Origin: Streptomyces sp. HUAS ZL42
GTDB taxonomy: Bacteria; Actinomycetota; Actinomycetes; Streptomycetales; Streptomycetaceae
Assembly (NCBI RefSeq): GCF_040782645.1
Contig: NZ_CP160403.1
Span: 5,925,001-5,989,000 of the forward strand
DNA: 64,000 nt
Direction: 5' to 3'
The translations under genes were made by a program, and so were the position numbers. Under the pieces are notes generated by a model. It saw only the letters and a program-made list of their open reading frames with translations. It was not told the origin of the DNA and searched no databases. Shown in pieces: positions 40,368 to 49,593 of the stretch; position 1 is the first letter of the stretch; every line of letters begins with the position of its first letter.

Positions 40368-41731
40368 CGAATCAGCTTCTTCCGCCTGCCGGGCCCCCGC
40401 CGGACGACCGCGCACTCGCGGCCGATCAAGGGAGGGGGTACCGGGCAGATGGACGTGATCCACGAACGCTGCGGGGGGATCGACATCAGCAAGGCGGACG
40501 TGAAGGTGACGATCAGGGTGCCGGGCACCGGCAAGCGGCGCCGCAGCGAGACCCGCACCTTCTCCTCGGTGACCTCGGGCCTTTTGGCGATGCGGGACTG
40601 GCTGCTGGCCGAGCAGATCACCGTGGTCGGCATGGAGGCCACCGGCGTGTACTGGAAACCGGTGTTCTACCTGCTGGAACATGAGATGGAGTGCTGGCTG
40701 CTCAACGCCCGCCACATGAAGGCGGTCCCGGGCCGCAAGACCGACGTGAAGGATTCCGAGTGGATCGCCCGCCTGGTCGAGCACGGCCTGGTGCGGCCCT
40801 CGTTCGTGCCGCCCGAGCCGATCCGGCAGCTGCGGGATCTGACCCGGTATCGCACCGAGGTGATCCGCGAACGCACCCGGGAGGCCCAGCGCCTGGAGAA
40901 GCTCCTGGAGGACGCCGGGATCAAACTGTCCGCCGCGGTCGCCGACATCCTGGGCGTATCCGGCCGGGCGATGCTGGAGGCCCTCATCGCCGGCGAACGC
41001 GACCCGCAGGTGCTCGCGGACCTGGCCAAAGGCATCATGCGACGCAAGACGGACGCCCTGATCGAGGCCCTGACCGGCCACTTCACCGCCCATCACGCGT
41101 TCTTGGCCCGGGCCATGCTGGAGCGTATCGACGCCTGCACCGCGATGGAGAAACGGCTGGATGCGCGGATCGACGCACAGATCGCGCCCTTTCGCCGCCG
41201 CATCGAACTCCTGGTGACCATCCCCGGCGTGAACACGCGGGCCGCCGAGGTGATCCTCGCCGAGATCGGCGACGACATCGCCCGCTTCCCCACCGCGGGC
41301 GACCTGGCCTCCTGGGCCGGGGTGTGCCCCGGCAACAACGAATCCGGCGGCAGACGCGGCCCCGGCAAGACCCGCCACGGCGATCCCTGGCTCAAGGCCG
41401 CCCTGGGCCAGGCCGCCATCGCCGCGTCACGGACCAAGGACACCTACCTCGCCGCCCGCTACCGCCGGCTCATCGCCCGCCGCGGCAAGAAGCGAGCCCT
41501 GGTCGCCCTGGAACACTCGATCCTCGTCTCCGTCTGGCACATGTTCACCCGCGACACCGCATACGCCGACCTCGGAGGCCAGTACTTCCTCGAACGCACC
41601 GGCCGTGCCAGGCAGACCCGACGGCTGGTGAGCCAGCTCAACCAACTCGGCTACCAGGTCACTCTCCAGCAGACGGAAGACGCCGCCTGATCAGCGGCTA
41701 CGGAAACGGGACGGCGGATTTTCGAATCAGC
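40368..41731 (+). mobile_element. IS110-family insertion sequence
   Basis: One transposase gene plus short flanks. The element type is set by the transposase; IS110-family elements carry no terminal inverted repeats, so ends are inferred. CGAATCAGC occurs at 40368 and 41723 on either side of the gene and may be the target or end repeat, giving about 1.36 kb; the true ends could be further out by tens of bases. It is inserted upstream of cslZ. Confidence 0.7.
40449..41690 (+). CDS. IS110-family transposase
   Basis: A 413-residue DEDD-type transposase. N-terminal RuvC-like part: GGIDISKADV (first Asp), VVGMEATGVYW (Glu), KTDVKDSEWIARL (Asp pair) with the RHMKAVPGRKTDVKD block. The C-terminal transposase_20 region has LLVTIPGVNTRAAEVILAEIGD and WAGVCPGNNESGGRRGPGKTRHG, with a Ser nucleophile in this region. 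Full length and no frameshift, so probably functional. Upstream start ATG 40449 follows GGGAGGGGG. Confidence 0.95.
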   Translation: MDVIHERCGGIDISKADVKVTIRVPGTGKRRRSETRTFSSVTSGLLAMRDWLLAEQITVVGMEATGVYWKPVFYLLEHEMECWLLNARHMKAVPGRKTDVKDSEWIARLVEHGLVRPSFVPPEPIRQLRDLTRYRTEVIRERTREAQRLEKLLEDAGIKLSAAVADILGVSGRAMLEALIAGERDPQVLADLAKGIMRRKTDALIEALTGHFTAHHAFLARAMLERIDACTAMEKRLDARIDAQIAPFRRRIELLVTIPGVNTRAAEVILAEIGDDIARFPTAGDLASWAGVCPGNNESGGRRGPGKTRHGDPWLKAALGQAAIAASRTKDTYLAARYRRLIARRGKKRALVALEHSILVSVWHMFTRDTAYADLGGQYFLERTGRARQTRRLVSQLNQLGYQVTLQQTEDAA

Positions 41732-42185
41732 AGGAGTGAGCCCGCTCAGCCGCACGCCCCGAACGGTCTTGGGCGCACTGGTCCCCGGCGTACTCGACCC
41801 CAGGCAGCGACACGGATCCTGTCCGTGGTCCGATCCCGGGAGGCCGGTTCCCTCACGACCTGGCCATATGAGTGCGGCCAGAGGCGACGGGGAGGCCCTG
41901 AACCATCACTCCGGCGCAGCAGGGGCCGCGCATGCTGGCGCCGTACCCGGTGTCCCAGATCGCACGATCACCGTAGCCCGAACGGCCCGGGCCACCGCAA
42001 GCCCGGAAGCCGACCATCACACGGTCGAGTTATATCGCGCTCGTGCACACTCCCCGGAGAGCAGTCGGCAACCCCCGGCGCCCGACGGTGTAACAGCTCC
42101 CCGACAACGCCGGGACGACCTCGTGGGGATCCCGGCACCTATGTCACGATTGAGACTTCGACCGGTACACCCAAGGGGGAGTTGG
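41732..42185. other. 454-bp region between IS110 element and cslZ
   Basis: No ORF with coding character and no conserved start. It should contain the cslZ promoter, unless insertion of the IS separated the gene from it. A clear ribosome site GGGGGAG lies just before the ATG at 42186. Confidence 0.5.
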
Positions 42186-43184
42186 ATGTCCGTCAGCAGG
42201 GGGGTAGCGGCGGTGCTGGGGGCCGCGCTGCTCGTGACCGGGTGTTCCTCGGGGGGCGGGGACGGCCAGGAGGAGGCGGGTGCCCGGATCACCCAGCAGC
42301 CCAAGGAGGCCGACCCGTTCTGGGTCAATCCGGACGGGAACGCGGCAGAGCAGGTCGCCGACTACGAGAAGTCCGGCAAGGACGAGAACGCCGAGCAGAT
42401 CCGCAAGATAGCGGAGCAGCCGACCGGCGAGTGGATCGGGCCGGAGAAGCCGGAGGAGGAGGCCCGCGGCTTCACCGAGGCCGCCGACAAGGCCGGCCGC
42501 ACGGCGCTGCTGGTCCTCTACAACATCCCGCACCGCGACTGCGGCCAGTACTCCCAGGGCGGCGCCGCGGACGGCGACGCCTACCGCGCCTGGATCGAGG
42601 GCGTGGCCAAGGGCATCGGGGACCGCTCGGCGACGGTGATCCTGGAACCGGACGCCGTACTGCACCTCGTGGACGGCTGCACCCAGGAGGAGTTCCACGA
42701 GGAGCGCTACGACCTCCTCAAGGGTGCCGTCGGCAAGCTGAAGTCACTGAAGAACACCAAGGTCTACCTCGACGCCGGCAACCCCGGCTGGCAGCACCCC
42801 GACCAGATCTTCGAGCCCCTCCGGCGGGCGGGCGTCGACCAGGCGGACGGCTTCGCCGTCAACGTCTCCAACTTCTACTCGACCCAGGACTCCCTCGCGT
42901 ACGGCAAGCAGTTGTCCGCGAAGGTGGGCGGCAAGCACTTCGTCATAGACACCAGCCGCAACGGCAACGGCCCGTACACGGACGGAGATCCGAACGAGCG
43001 CTGGTGCAACCCGCCGGGCCGGGCTCTGGGCGAAGCCCCGACGGTGAAGACGGCGGATCCGCTGGTCGACGCGTACCTGTGGGTCAAGCGCCCGGGAGAG
43101 TCGGACGGCGAGTGCAAGGGCGGCCCGAAGGCGGGCGAGTGGTGGGCGGACTACGCACTGAAGCTGGCCCGGGCCTCCAAGTGA
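42186..43184 (+). CDS. cslZ: GH6 family endoglucanase-like lipoprotein (CslZ)
   Basis: A 332-residue lipoprotein. Lipobox LLVTGCSS with Cys20. GH6 fold begins about residue 50 (ADPFWVNPDGNAAEQVADYE): RTALLVLYNIPHRDCGQYSQGG (Asp/Cys-rich substrate loop), ILEPDAVLHLVDGC with the catalytic Asp, VYLDAGNPGW and DGFAVNVSNFYST, and NGNGPYTDGDPNERWCNPPGRALG (in part) near the end. Beta-1,4-glucan hydrolysis outside the membrane is expected. It lies before glxA and cslA, as in other streptomycetes; the enzyme is thought to trim the CslA product. Read toward glxA (convergent), with an IS110 element upstream and a MITE-like element downstream. Confidence 0.92.
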   Translation: MSVSRGVAAVLGAALLVTGCSSGGGDGQEEAGARITQQPKEADPFWVNPDGNAAEQVADYEKSGKDENAEQIRKIAEQPTGEWIGPEKPEEEARGFTEAADKAGRTALLVLYNIPHRDCGQYSQGGAADGDAYRAWIEGVAKGIGDRSATVILEPDAVLHLVDGCTQEEFHEERYDLLKGAVGKLKSLKNTKVYLDAGNPGWQHPDQIFEPLRRAGVDQADGFAVNVSNFYSTQDSLAYGKQLSAKVGGKHFVIDTSRNGNGPYTDGDPNERWCNPPGRALGEAPTVKTADPLVDAYLWVKRPGESDGECKGGPKAGEWWADYALKLARASK

Positions 43185-43190
43185 CAGCGA

Positions 43191-43219
43191 GGGGCGCCCT
43201 CCGTCGCGGAGGGCGCCCC
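43191..43219. terminator. Terminator after cslZ
   Basis: Perfect 12-bp inverted repeat GGGGCGCCCTCC/GGAGGGCGCCCC with a 5-nt loop seven bases past the cslZ stop. Confidence 0.85.
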
Positions 43220-43234
43220 AAGTGCGTTGGGACT

Positions 43235-43422
43235 GGGGCCTGTCCGGCGGATCAAGTCGCAGCGAATCAACGGCACCTGGTTCAGCGCAGGTGAGCGGGG
43301 CCTGGTGCGTCCAGCTGCAAGGCGGAGGAGGGCGTCGACGCGGAGCGTCGGCAACCGACGACAACGCCGCAGATGGGCGTGCCAGGCCCCGCGTCTGCGG
43401 CATGATCCGCCGGACAGGCCCC
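43235..43422. repeat. 188-bp MITE-like element with 20-bp perfect terminal inverted repeats
   Basis: Ends GGGGCCTGTCCGGCGGATCA (43235-43254) and its exact complement (43403-43422). The interior has no gene. A shared right-end sequence is also found at 14833. The right end falls on the last base of the glxA stop codon (43422-43424 on the minus strand). A target-site duplication is not obvious. TIRs of this kind are found on IS5-like elements in Streptomyces, so mobilisation in trans by such a transposase is an inference. Confidence 0.85.
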
Positions 43423-45359
43423 TACGGCACCTTGACCCACTGCGCCTCGGACGGCGTCCCCTGGTCATCGTCCACGAACAGCATGTACCACCCGGACTGC
43501 ACCAGGTTCTTGTTCGTGGGCACCGTCACCGTGATCTTGTCGCCGGACGTCTTGAAGTCCAGCGCGATCGACCGCTGATCCACGTCGGTGACATGCGTGG
43601 ACGCACTCGGCCGGATCAGCCGCACCTTCTTGATCGTCGACGCGTGCTGTGAGGTGAACGTCCCCGACTTCCCGCGCGCGATGGTCTGCGGACCGCCCGA
43701 CAGCTCGGGTCGGGCGTCCCGGTAGAGATAGGGCGGCGTGTAGATCTCGATCCGCTGCTCGAACTTCCCCGGCTTCGTGTTCGCCTTGTCGCCGAACAGC
43801 GAGTCGGAGCCGAAGAACATCACCCGCCCGTCGGGGAGCAGGATCGACCCGGAGTGGTAGTTCCGGCCCACCAGCGGATCGGCGACCCGGGCGAACGTGT
43901 TCGTGTCCGGATGGTAGAGCCGGGCCTGCAAGATGTTGGAGTCACCCCGCCCGCGGTAGTCCTCCGAACCCCCGGAAACCAGCACGGTGTCGTCGGGCAG
44001 CACCGAGGCCTGCGCGTACCGCGTGCCCTTCTCCAGCGACGGCCCGTCCACGAACCGGGGACCGGCCGCCTTCAGATCGATGATCCGCGTCTTCTTGCTG
44101 GACAGCCTGGACTCGCCGACCCCGCCACCGCCGATCACCATGTACTTCTCGTCCTGCGCGGGCGCGAGCAGCACGGTCCCCGAGGTCTCCATCAACTTCG
44201 GGTCGCTGAGCCCGGGAAGCTTGGTGAACTTGTTGGTGTCGACGTCCCAGACGCCCGGTTCGCGCCCCACGTTGTCCGGCCCGTAGCCCGCGTTCGAACC
44301 CGAATAGAAGATCTTGCCGTTCTGCATGAGGAACAGCGCCGGGTACGTCGGGAACTGACGGACCTTCGAGGTGTACGTCCACGTCTTCGTCTTCGGGTCG
44401 AAGATCTCGTTCTTGCCCGGCACGAGCTGCCCGATGTCGTCGAGGCCGGAGACGCTGAGGATCTTCCCGTCGCTCAGGGTGGTGAGCGTCGGGTACCAGC
44501 GGGCCTCCTTCATCGGGTCGACCTTGATGTACTTCTCTGCGACCGGGTCGAACTCGTAGGCGTCCCGGATCCCCTGGAAGTCCTTCTTGTCGAGCGCGAG
44601 CTTCTGCGCGATGCCGTACGTGTTGCGCGCGTCCGCACCCGTCAGGCCCTGGACGGTGTAGTTGTCCTGGGTGCCGGTCTCGTACTTGGCGCCCTTCTTC
44701 TGCGCCTCGACGTAGATACGGCCCAGACCGGGGTCGTTGCGCAGGAACTTTCCGGTCGCCTTGTCGAACACCTTCTTCGCGCGCGGCACCAGCACCGGGT
44801 CCTTGGAGACGAACGTCTTGCCGTTCTCCTTGCCGGTGAACCTGGTGCCCGCGGGCAGCGTGATCGGCTTGTCCGGGTTCTCGTTGTGGACGATCATCAG
44901 GCCGCCGGCCTTGGTGACGTCCCCCTTCAGCTTCTCGTAGCGCTTGGTGCCGCCCGCGATCAGCAGGTTGCCGTTGGCCAGTTGGGTGTGGCCGGTGCAG
45001 AACAGATCGCTGGGCGTGGGCACCTTCTTGATGGTGCCCTTGACCGGGTCCCAGATCCGGGTGTCGAACTTCTTCGCGTCGAAGTTGTCCTGGTTGTTGC
45101 CGGAGCCGGCGACCAGCAGCACCTTGCCGGTGTGCAGGAGCGCCGCGTGGATGGTGTTCTGCCGGTATTCCTCGGGGAACTCGACGATCTCCCACTTGCC
45201 GTTGTCGGCTTTGTACTCCGGTCTGTTGATCTTGTACTGGTGGTACTGCTCCGTCCCGAAGCGGTACAGCCACGGCCCGTTCATTCCGGCCAGCGCGAGG
45301 ACCACCGCCGTGCCGATCGCGAGTCGACGGGCGCGGCGGTGGCCGGCACGGTCGTTCAT
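43422..45359 (-). CDS. glxA: GlxA mononuclear copper radical oxidase
   Basis: A 645-residue membrane-anchored, galactose-oxidase-like enzyme that oxidises the CslA glucan or another tip glycan. N-terminal anchor (about 12-33, IGTAVVLALAGMNGPWLY). Kelch-type beta-propeller with repeated GxxxxxGG units (LLVAGSGNNQDNF, LLIAGGTKRYEKL, MVIGGGGVGES, LVSGGSEDYRG) and a DUF1929 C-terminal domain (RIEIYTPPYLYRD, IKKVRLIRPSASTHVTDVDQRSIALDF). Cys121 in DLFCTGHTQL is placed as in the Tyr-Cys cofactor of characterised GlxA, and YHSG (RNYHSGSILLP) carries conserved metal-site residues. The start overlaps the cslA stop by 4 bp. The stop codon is immediately abutted by the MITE-like repeat. Confidence 0.95.
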   Translation of the reverse strand: MNDRAGHRRARRLAIGTAVVLALAGMNGPWLYRFGTEQYHQYKINRPEYKADNGKWEIVEFPEEYRQNTIHAALLHTGKVLLVAGSGNNQDNFDAKKFDTRIWDPVKGTIKKVPTPSDLFCTGHTQLANGNLLIAGGTKRYEKLKGDVTKAGGLMIVHNENPDKPITLPAGTRFTGKENGKTFVSKDPVLVPRAKKVFDKATGKFLRNDPGLGRIYVEAQKKGAKYETGTQDNYTVQGLTGADARNTYGIAQKLALDKKDFQGIRDAYEFDPVAEKYIKVDPMKEARWYPTLTTLSDGKILSVSGLDDIGQLVPGKNEIFDPKTKTWTYTSKVRQFPTYPALFLMQNGKIFYSGSNAGYGPDNVGREPGVWDVDTNKFTKLPGLSDPKLMETSGTVLLAPAQDEKYMVIGGGGVGESRLSSKKTRIIDLKAAGPRFVDGPSLEKGTRYAQASVLPDDTVLVSGGSEDYRGRGDSNILQARLYHPDTNTFARVADPLVGRNYHSGSILLPDGRVMFFGSDSLFGDKANTKPGKFEQRIEIYTPPYLYRDARPELSGGPQTIARGKSGTFTSQHASTIKKVRLIRPSASTHVTDVDQRSIALDFKTSGDKITVTVPTNKNLVQSGWYMLFVDDDQGTPSEAQWVKVP

Positions 45360-47341
45360 TCCTTATGTCCCCCCAGCCCACCAAGGGCGATCTGCATGGT
45401 CTGGTCGCCGCCCTCGTCCGGGGCGACCCAACTCGGCCTGTGTGCCGGGCCGTGGCCGTGCGGCCGCTGCGCCGGGTGCGGCACCGCCGCACCGGTGGCC
45501 TGCGCCGGCTCCGCGGTGCGCTGTTGCGGCACGGTCGCGGCCGGCTGCTTCTTCTCCTCACGCAGCATGAGGCGCCAGACGAAGATCGGTGTCGCGGTGA
45601 TCAGCAGGGCGAACGACGCCCAGGTGATCATCGCGGGGTGCGAGTGACCGTACACGAAACCGGCGCCGATCGACGCGCCGAAGATCAGGATGAAGTACCA
45701 GTGGTAGCGGAAGGTCCCGAACCACCGGTCCGGGCTTGCCGAGTCGCCCTTGGGCGTGACCACGAACTTGCTCTTGCGGCGCAGGAGGGAGTCGATCAGC
45801 GCCTTCGCGTAGAGCGGCGCCGACAGTGCGGACATCACCATGCCGGCCACACCGCCGGAGCCCTCCGGCTCGTGCGGCGAGACGTTGTGGCGGCGGTTCC
45901 AGATGTACAGGCCGATCTGGAGGGCGGAGGCGTTGCCGTACAGCATCAGCCAGACCGTCGGGTCGATGTTCACACCCGAGGCGCCCAGGCCCAGGAACAG
46001 CGCACAGCTCAGCGCTGCCAGGATCCAGTTGAGCGCGGAGATCGGGTAGAAGATGATCATCATCGTGTAGTTGAAGAGCTTGCCCGGCGGCAGCGAGTAC
46101 CAGCCCTTCCAGTACTGCTTGAGGATGGTCTCGTACGTCCCTCGCGACCAGCGCATCTGCTGGGTGAAGAAGTCCGTCCAGGCGCTGGGGCCCTCACCGA
46201 CCGCGAGCACGTCCGGCGTGTAGACCGACTGCCACTTCTTCCCCGTGACCGGGTTCTTGTGGCGGTGGATCTCGAAGCCGGTGGCCATGTCCTCGGTGAT
46301 CGAGTCGTACAGGCCGCCGATCTGCTTGAGCGCCTTGATGCGTACGGCGTTCGACGTGCCGACGAACATCGGCCCGCCGTAGCGGTTGCCGGCGCGCTGG
46401 ATGAGCGCGTGGAAGAGGAACTGCTGCGACTCGGCGGCCTTGGTGACGAAGTTGTCGTAGTTGCCGTACACCTGCGGGCCGATGACGAAGCCGACGTCCG
46501 GGTCGCGGAAGAACCCGAGCATCCGCTCCAGGTAGTTGGGCAGCGGCACGTGGTCGGTGTCGACCGAGGCGAAGAAGTCGTAGTCCCCGCCGTGCGCCTC
46601 GAGCCAGGCGTTGTAGTTGCCGTGCTTCGTCTTGGCGCGGTGCGGGCCCTTGGGCCGGTTCCACTTCTCGACGCCCTTGCGGGAGAAGTGGTGCACGCCG
46701 AGCCGCTCGCAGACCGCCTTCACCTCGGGGTCGTCGCCCTCGTCGAGGAGCCATACGTGCAGAAGGCCCCGGTGGCGCAGCCGTACGGCGGCCTCCAGGG
46801 TCTTCGTCACCATCTCCAGCGGTTCCTTGCCGGGCACGAAGGAGGTGAGGAAGGCGACTCTGGTGCCGGTCTCGGGCACAACCGGGATCGGGTCGCGGGC
46901 GACCAGCGTGGCGTGCGCGTTCGACAGTACGTTCATGCAGCGGAAGAACTCGATCAGACCGATCGAGACCAGCATGACGACGTCGAGCGCCGGCAGCCAG
47001 GAGAAAGCGGGGTAGTCGCGCTCCGTCCAGTGCTCCGGCTGCAGCAGCCAGGCGAGCAGGACCAGGGAGAGCAGCGGTGCGGCGCCGAGCATCAGCGCGG
47101 CCCGGATGCGGTGCGGCTCCTGCGAGAGCAGCGAGCGGTACTGCACCTTGTACGGCTTGGTCGGATCGGGCTGGGTGAGGGGGCCCGCCAGCCGGCTGTA
47201 ATGCTCGTAGTCGTATTTCGGCAGTGTCTTTCTGATCCGGCGGAACGTCCCCGTGGTGCCGGTTCGATGCGAAGGCACCCTCAGCTGAGTGGTCTGTGAC
47301 GGGTCGAATTCCTGCCGGGCGCCCGTCGGCGTCGACGTCAT
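45356..47341 (-). CDS. cslA: CslA cellulose-synthase-like glycosyltransferase
   Basis: A 661-residue family 2 membrane glycosyltransferase that makes a beta-glucan at growing hyphal tips. About 80 residues of cytoplasmic N-terminus, two membrane segments (about 81-145), then a GT-A domain: VAFLTSFVPGKEPLEMV, LDEGDDPEV, SVDTDHVPLPNYL (DxD), TEDMATGFEIHR and QQMRWSRG (QxxRW), all catalytic motifs present. Then five to six more membrane segments and a C-terminal cytoplasmic tail rich in Pro, Gln and Ala. In Streptomyces CslA works with GlxA and needs the pair for tip growth. ATGA overlap with glxA shows an operon. Confidence 0.97.
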   Translation of the reverse strand: MTSTPTGARQEFDPSQTTQLRVPSHRTGTTGTFRRIRKTLPKYDYEHYSRLAGPLTQPDPTKPYKVQYRSLLSQEPHRIRAALMLGAAPLLSLVLLAWLLQPEHWTERDYPAFSWLPALDVVMLVSIGLIEFFRCMNVLSNAHATLVARDPIPVVPETGTRVAFLTSFVPGKEPLEMVTKTLEAAVRLRHRGLLHVWLLDEGDDPEVKAVCERLGVHHFSRKGVEKWNRPKGPHRAKTKHGNYNAWLEAHGGDYDFFASVDTDHVPLPNYLERMLGFFRDPDVGFVIGPQVYGNYDNFVTKAAESQQFLFHALIQRAGNRYGGPMFVGTSNAVRIKALKQIGGLYDSITEDMATGFEIHRHKNPVTGKKWQSVYTPDVLAVGEGPSAWTDFFTQQMRWSRGTYETILKQYWKGWYSLPPGKLFNYTMMIIFYPISALNWILAALSCALFLGLGASGVNIDPTVWLMLYGNASALQIGLYIWNRRHNVSPHEPEGSGGVAGMVMSALSAPLYAKALIDSLLRRKSKFVVTPKGDSASPDRWFGTFRYHWYFILIFGASIGAGFVYGHSHPAMITWASFALLITATPIFVWRLMLREEKKQPAATVPQQRTAEPAQATGAAVPHPAQRPHGHGPAHRPSWVAPDEGGDQTMQIALGGLGGHKE

Positions 47342-47923
47342 GAGTCATCCCCCCACACGCAGGTCACCGCGTGTCTGTCGGTTCCTTTCGCCGGCTCAGG
47401 TCCCCCTCGACCCTCGCAGGCGTTTCTTTGGCGGGTCACAGTCGCCACATAGCCCACACCCTACGCAAGACGTGGGACTGAGACCTTCCGGTTGCAGGAT
47501 GCCCCCCTCGGCATCCGTTTCATGGACAGGGCCCCTCTCCCTGCACAACACGGGCAACCGGTTCCTTGCCCCCCAACTGCCGCGAAACCGCAGCATCTTG
47601 AAAAAACCAGGGTTCTACGGCGTTCGGCATGATCGCAAGATGTGAAACGCGGTGTTTACCGGTCAAAGCGCTCAATGTGACGCCTGTGGGGGAGGTGTGG
47701 ACCCTTTGTGCGCGGTCATGGGCAGACGTGCTCGGAAGTGACCGAAGTGGTCTCTTATGGCCTCCTCTGTGCGTACGCGATCACCGGGTCGCTGCCCCTC
47801 GGTGCTTTCCCGCTGGCGCGAAACGCGCGGTCGGTCCGGGCGGGGCGGGCCGTCTCCTGTCGCGGCCCGTCATTCCGTACGGACGGCGAGCGTGTCCGGT
47901 TCAAGAGGATATCCGGCCAAATG
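47342..47923. other. Long intergenic region upstream of cslA
   Basis: About 580 bp without a supported gene; short open frames here have poor codon use and no ribosome sites. It should hold the cslA-glxA promoter. There is no repeat or obvious operator within it; a DasR-type GGTCTAGACC core is absent. The tRNA-Lys terminator follows. Confidence 0.55.
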
Positions 47924-47959
47924 AGGAAGGGCCCCTCGTTTGCACGAGGAGCCCTTCCT
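47924..47959 (-). terminator. Terminator downstream of tRNA-Lys
   Basis: Hairpin AGGAAGGGC/GCCCTTCCT with inner CCTCGT/ACGAGG around TTGC, and a TTT-containing 3' side on the minus strand. It is five bases beyond the tRNA end, on the tRNA strand. Confidence 0.8.
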
Positions 47960-47964
47960 GTCTG

Positions 47965-48038
47965 TGCGCCGCCAGGGACTCGAACCCCGGACCCGCTGAT
48001 TAAGAGTCAGCTGCTCTAACCAACTGAGCTAGCGGCGC
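47965..48038 (-). tRNA. tRNA-Lys (anticodon CUU), copy 1
   Basis: 74 nt including discriminator A, no encoded CCA. Acceptor stems GCGCCGC/GCGGCGC, D arm GCTCAGTTGGTTAGAGC, anticodon stem GCTGA/TCAGC enclosing CTCTTAA (anticodon CTT for AAG) and T arm CGGGGTTCGAGTCCCTG. Identical to the copy at 53667. Confidence 0.97.
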
Positions 48039-48215
48039 CTGCTGACGTCGTTAACTCTACATGACGCCTGGGGGTGCTCCCGACTGCCGGCAGCGGGCCG
48101 GGAGCGGGCCCCGTACATCATTCGGACCGTCAACATGCGCGCTCTGAAGACCGTTGAGAAACTGTCGAATGTGCACAGGCGTGGACATTTCCATCTGGAG
48201 TGTGAGGGGAATCGC

Positions 48216-49559
48216 ATGGAGACTCCGGTGTTCGAGGAATTCGACCCCGCGCGCGACTGCGACTGCCCCGGATGTGTGCACCGGAGGCAGGAGAGTCCCC
48301 CGGTCTCCCCGTCCTCCGGAGTCGGTGGTCACCCGGCCGCCCGTGCCGTGATCGTGGCGACCGCGGCCTCCGCGGCGCTCGCCGCGGGCCACGCGGCACC
48401 GGCCCTCGCCGCCCCGCACGCCCCCGCCCGGCCCGGCGTTCCCGCAGGTGACGAGCCCGTCACCCCCCAGGGCGGCAAGACCCCGCTGCACGGACCGGCC
48501 GGGACACCGGCCGCGCAGGGGAGGCCCGTCGGGACGCCCACGACGACCCGCGCGGAGATCATCAACCGGGCCAGGGCATGGGTCGAGGCGAAGGTGCCGT
48601 ACGGCATGAGGGCCTACTGGCCCGACGGATACCGGCAGGACTGCTCGGGCTTCGTGTCGATGGCCTGGAACCTGCCGGGAAACGAATGGACGGGCACCCT
48701 GGTCCAGTACGGGGAGCGCATTACGAAGGAAATGCTCCAGCCCGGCGACATTCTGCTGTTCCACAATCCGGCGAACCCCCGGGAAGGATCGCACGTCGTC
48801 ATTTTCGGCGGCTGGACGGACTACACGCACACCTACTACATCGCGTACGAGGAGACCCCTCCGCACGCCCGCCGCCAGGCCACGCCGTACGCCTACTGGA
48901 GCCACTCGGACAGTTACGTCGCCTACCGCTACAAGGGGCTCGCGGCGGACACGGCGGGGGCGAATCCCGGCCAGGGCGGCGCGGCCGGCCGGCCCCAACC
49001 GGACGCCGGCACCGGCACGGTGACGGCCCGGTACCCGGGAGCCGCGCACTTCGGCCCCGGTGCGAACAACCAGTACGTCACCCTTCTGGGCCGCAGGCTT
49101 GTCGAGCGCGGCGCCGGGCGCTACTACACCTCCGGCCCCGGCCCGCGCTGGTCGGAGGCGGACCGCCGGGCGACCCGGGCGTTCCAGCTGGCGCAGGGCT
49201 GGCGGGGCGCCGCCGCCGACGGGATGCCGGGGCCGCGGACCTGGGCGCTGCTGATGACCGGGGAGGGCAGGAACGTCACGGCCGGGGCGGCCGGTGCCGC
49301 GACGCCCGTCCGGCAGGGGGTGCCCGGCTATCCGGGGCGGGCGGCGTTCCGGCCCGGCGTGAGCAGCGCACACGTCACCCAGCTAGGACAGCAGCTGGTG
49401 AAGAAGGGGTTCGGCAAGTACTACACGACCGGGCCGGGACCGCGCTGGGGCGAGGCGGACCGCAGGAACGTCGAGGCCTTCCAGCGCGCGCAGGGCTGGC
49501 GGGGCGGCGCGGCGGACGGCTACCCGGGGCCGGAGACCTGGCGGCGGCTCTTCTCGTGA
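48216..49559 (+). CDS. Secreted NlpC/P60-like protein with two peptidoglycan-binding repeats
   Basis: A 447-residue protein, ATG 48216 with GAGGGG upstream. Near residue 11-20 a DPARDCDCPGCVHRR segment with three Cys precedes a hydrophobic stretch (about 40-60, RAVIVATAASAALAAGHAAPALA) that can act as export signal. Residues about 110-220 form an NlpC/P60-type domain (IINRARAWVEAKVPYG, DGYRQDCSGFVSMAW with the catalytic Cys, PGDILLFHNP and SHVVIFGGW with His). The C-terminal half holds two similar peptidoglycan-binding repeats ending RAFQLAQGWRGAAADGMPGPRTW and EAFQRAQGWRGGAADGYPGPETW. Expected to cleave or bind wall peptides at the tip, next to the csl locus. The leading Cys-rich segment is unusual. 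Confidence 0.88.
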   Translation: METPVFEEFDPARDCDCPGCVHRRQESPPVSPSSGVGGHPAARAVIVATAASAALAAGHAAPALAAPHAPARPGVPAGDEPVTPQGGKTPLHGPAGTPAAQGRPVGTPTTTRAEIINRARAWVEAKVPYGMRAYWPDGYRQDCSGFVSMAWNLPGNEWTGTLVQYGERITKEMLQPGDILLFHNPANPREGSHVVIFGGWTDYTHTYYIAYEETPPHARRQATPYAYWSHSDSYVAYRYKGLAADTAGANPGQGGAAGRPQPDAGTGTVTARYPGAAHFGPGANNQYVTLLGRRLVERGAGRYYTSGPGPRWSEADRRATRAFQLAQGWRGAAADGMPGPRTWALLMTGEGRNVTAGAAGAATPVRQGVPGYPGRAAFRPGVSSAHVTQLGQQLVKKGFGKYYTTGPGPRWGEADRRNVEAFQRAQGWRGGAADGYPGPETWRRLFS

Positions 49560-49593
49560 ACCGCCCATCTGGCGCGGAGGCTGGAGGCACGCA

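Noticed and set aside
43854..45647. A 597-codon open frame on the + strand over glxA
   Set aside because: Antisense shadow of glxA; composition is Val/Arg/Gly-rich without domain features.
47629..48019. Short + strand frames before tRNA-Lys ending ARDSNPGPAD
   Set aside because: That C-terminus is just antisense tRNA sequence, no ribosome site or coding bias upstream.
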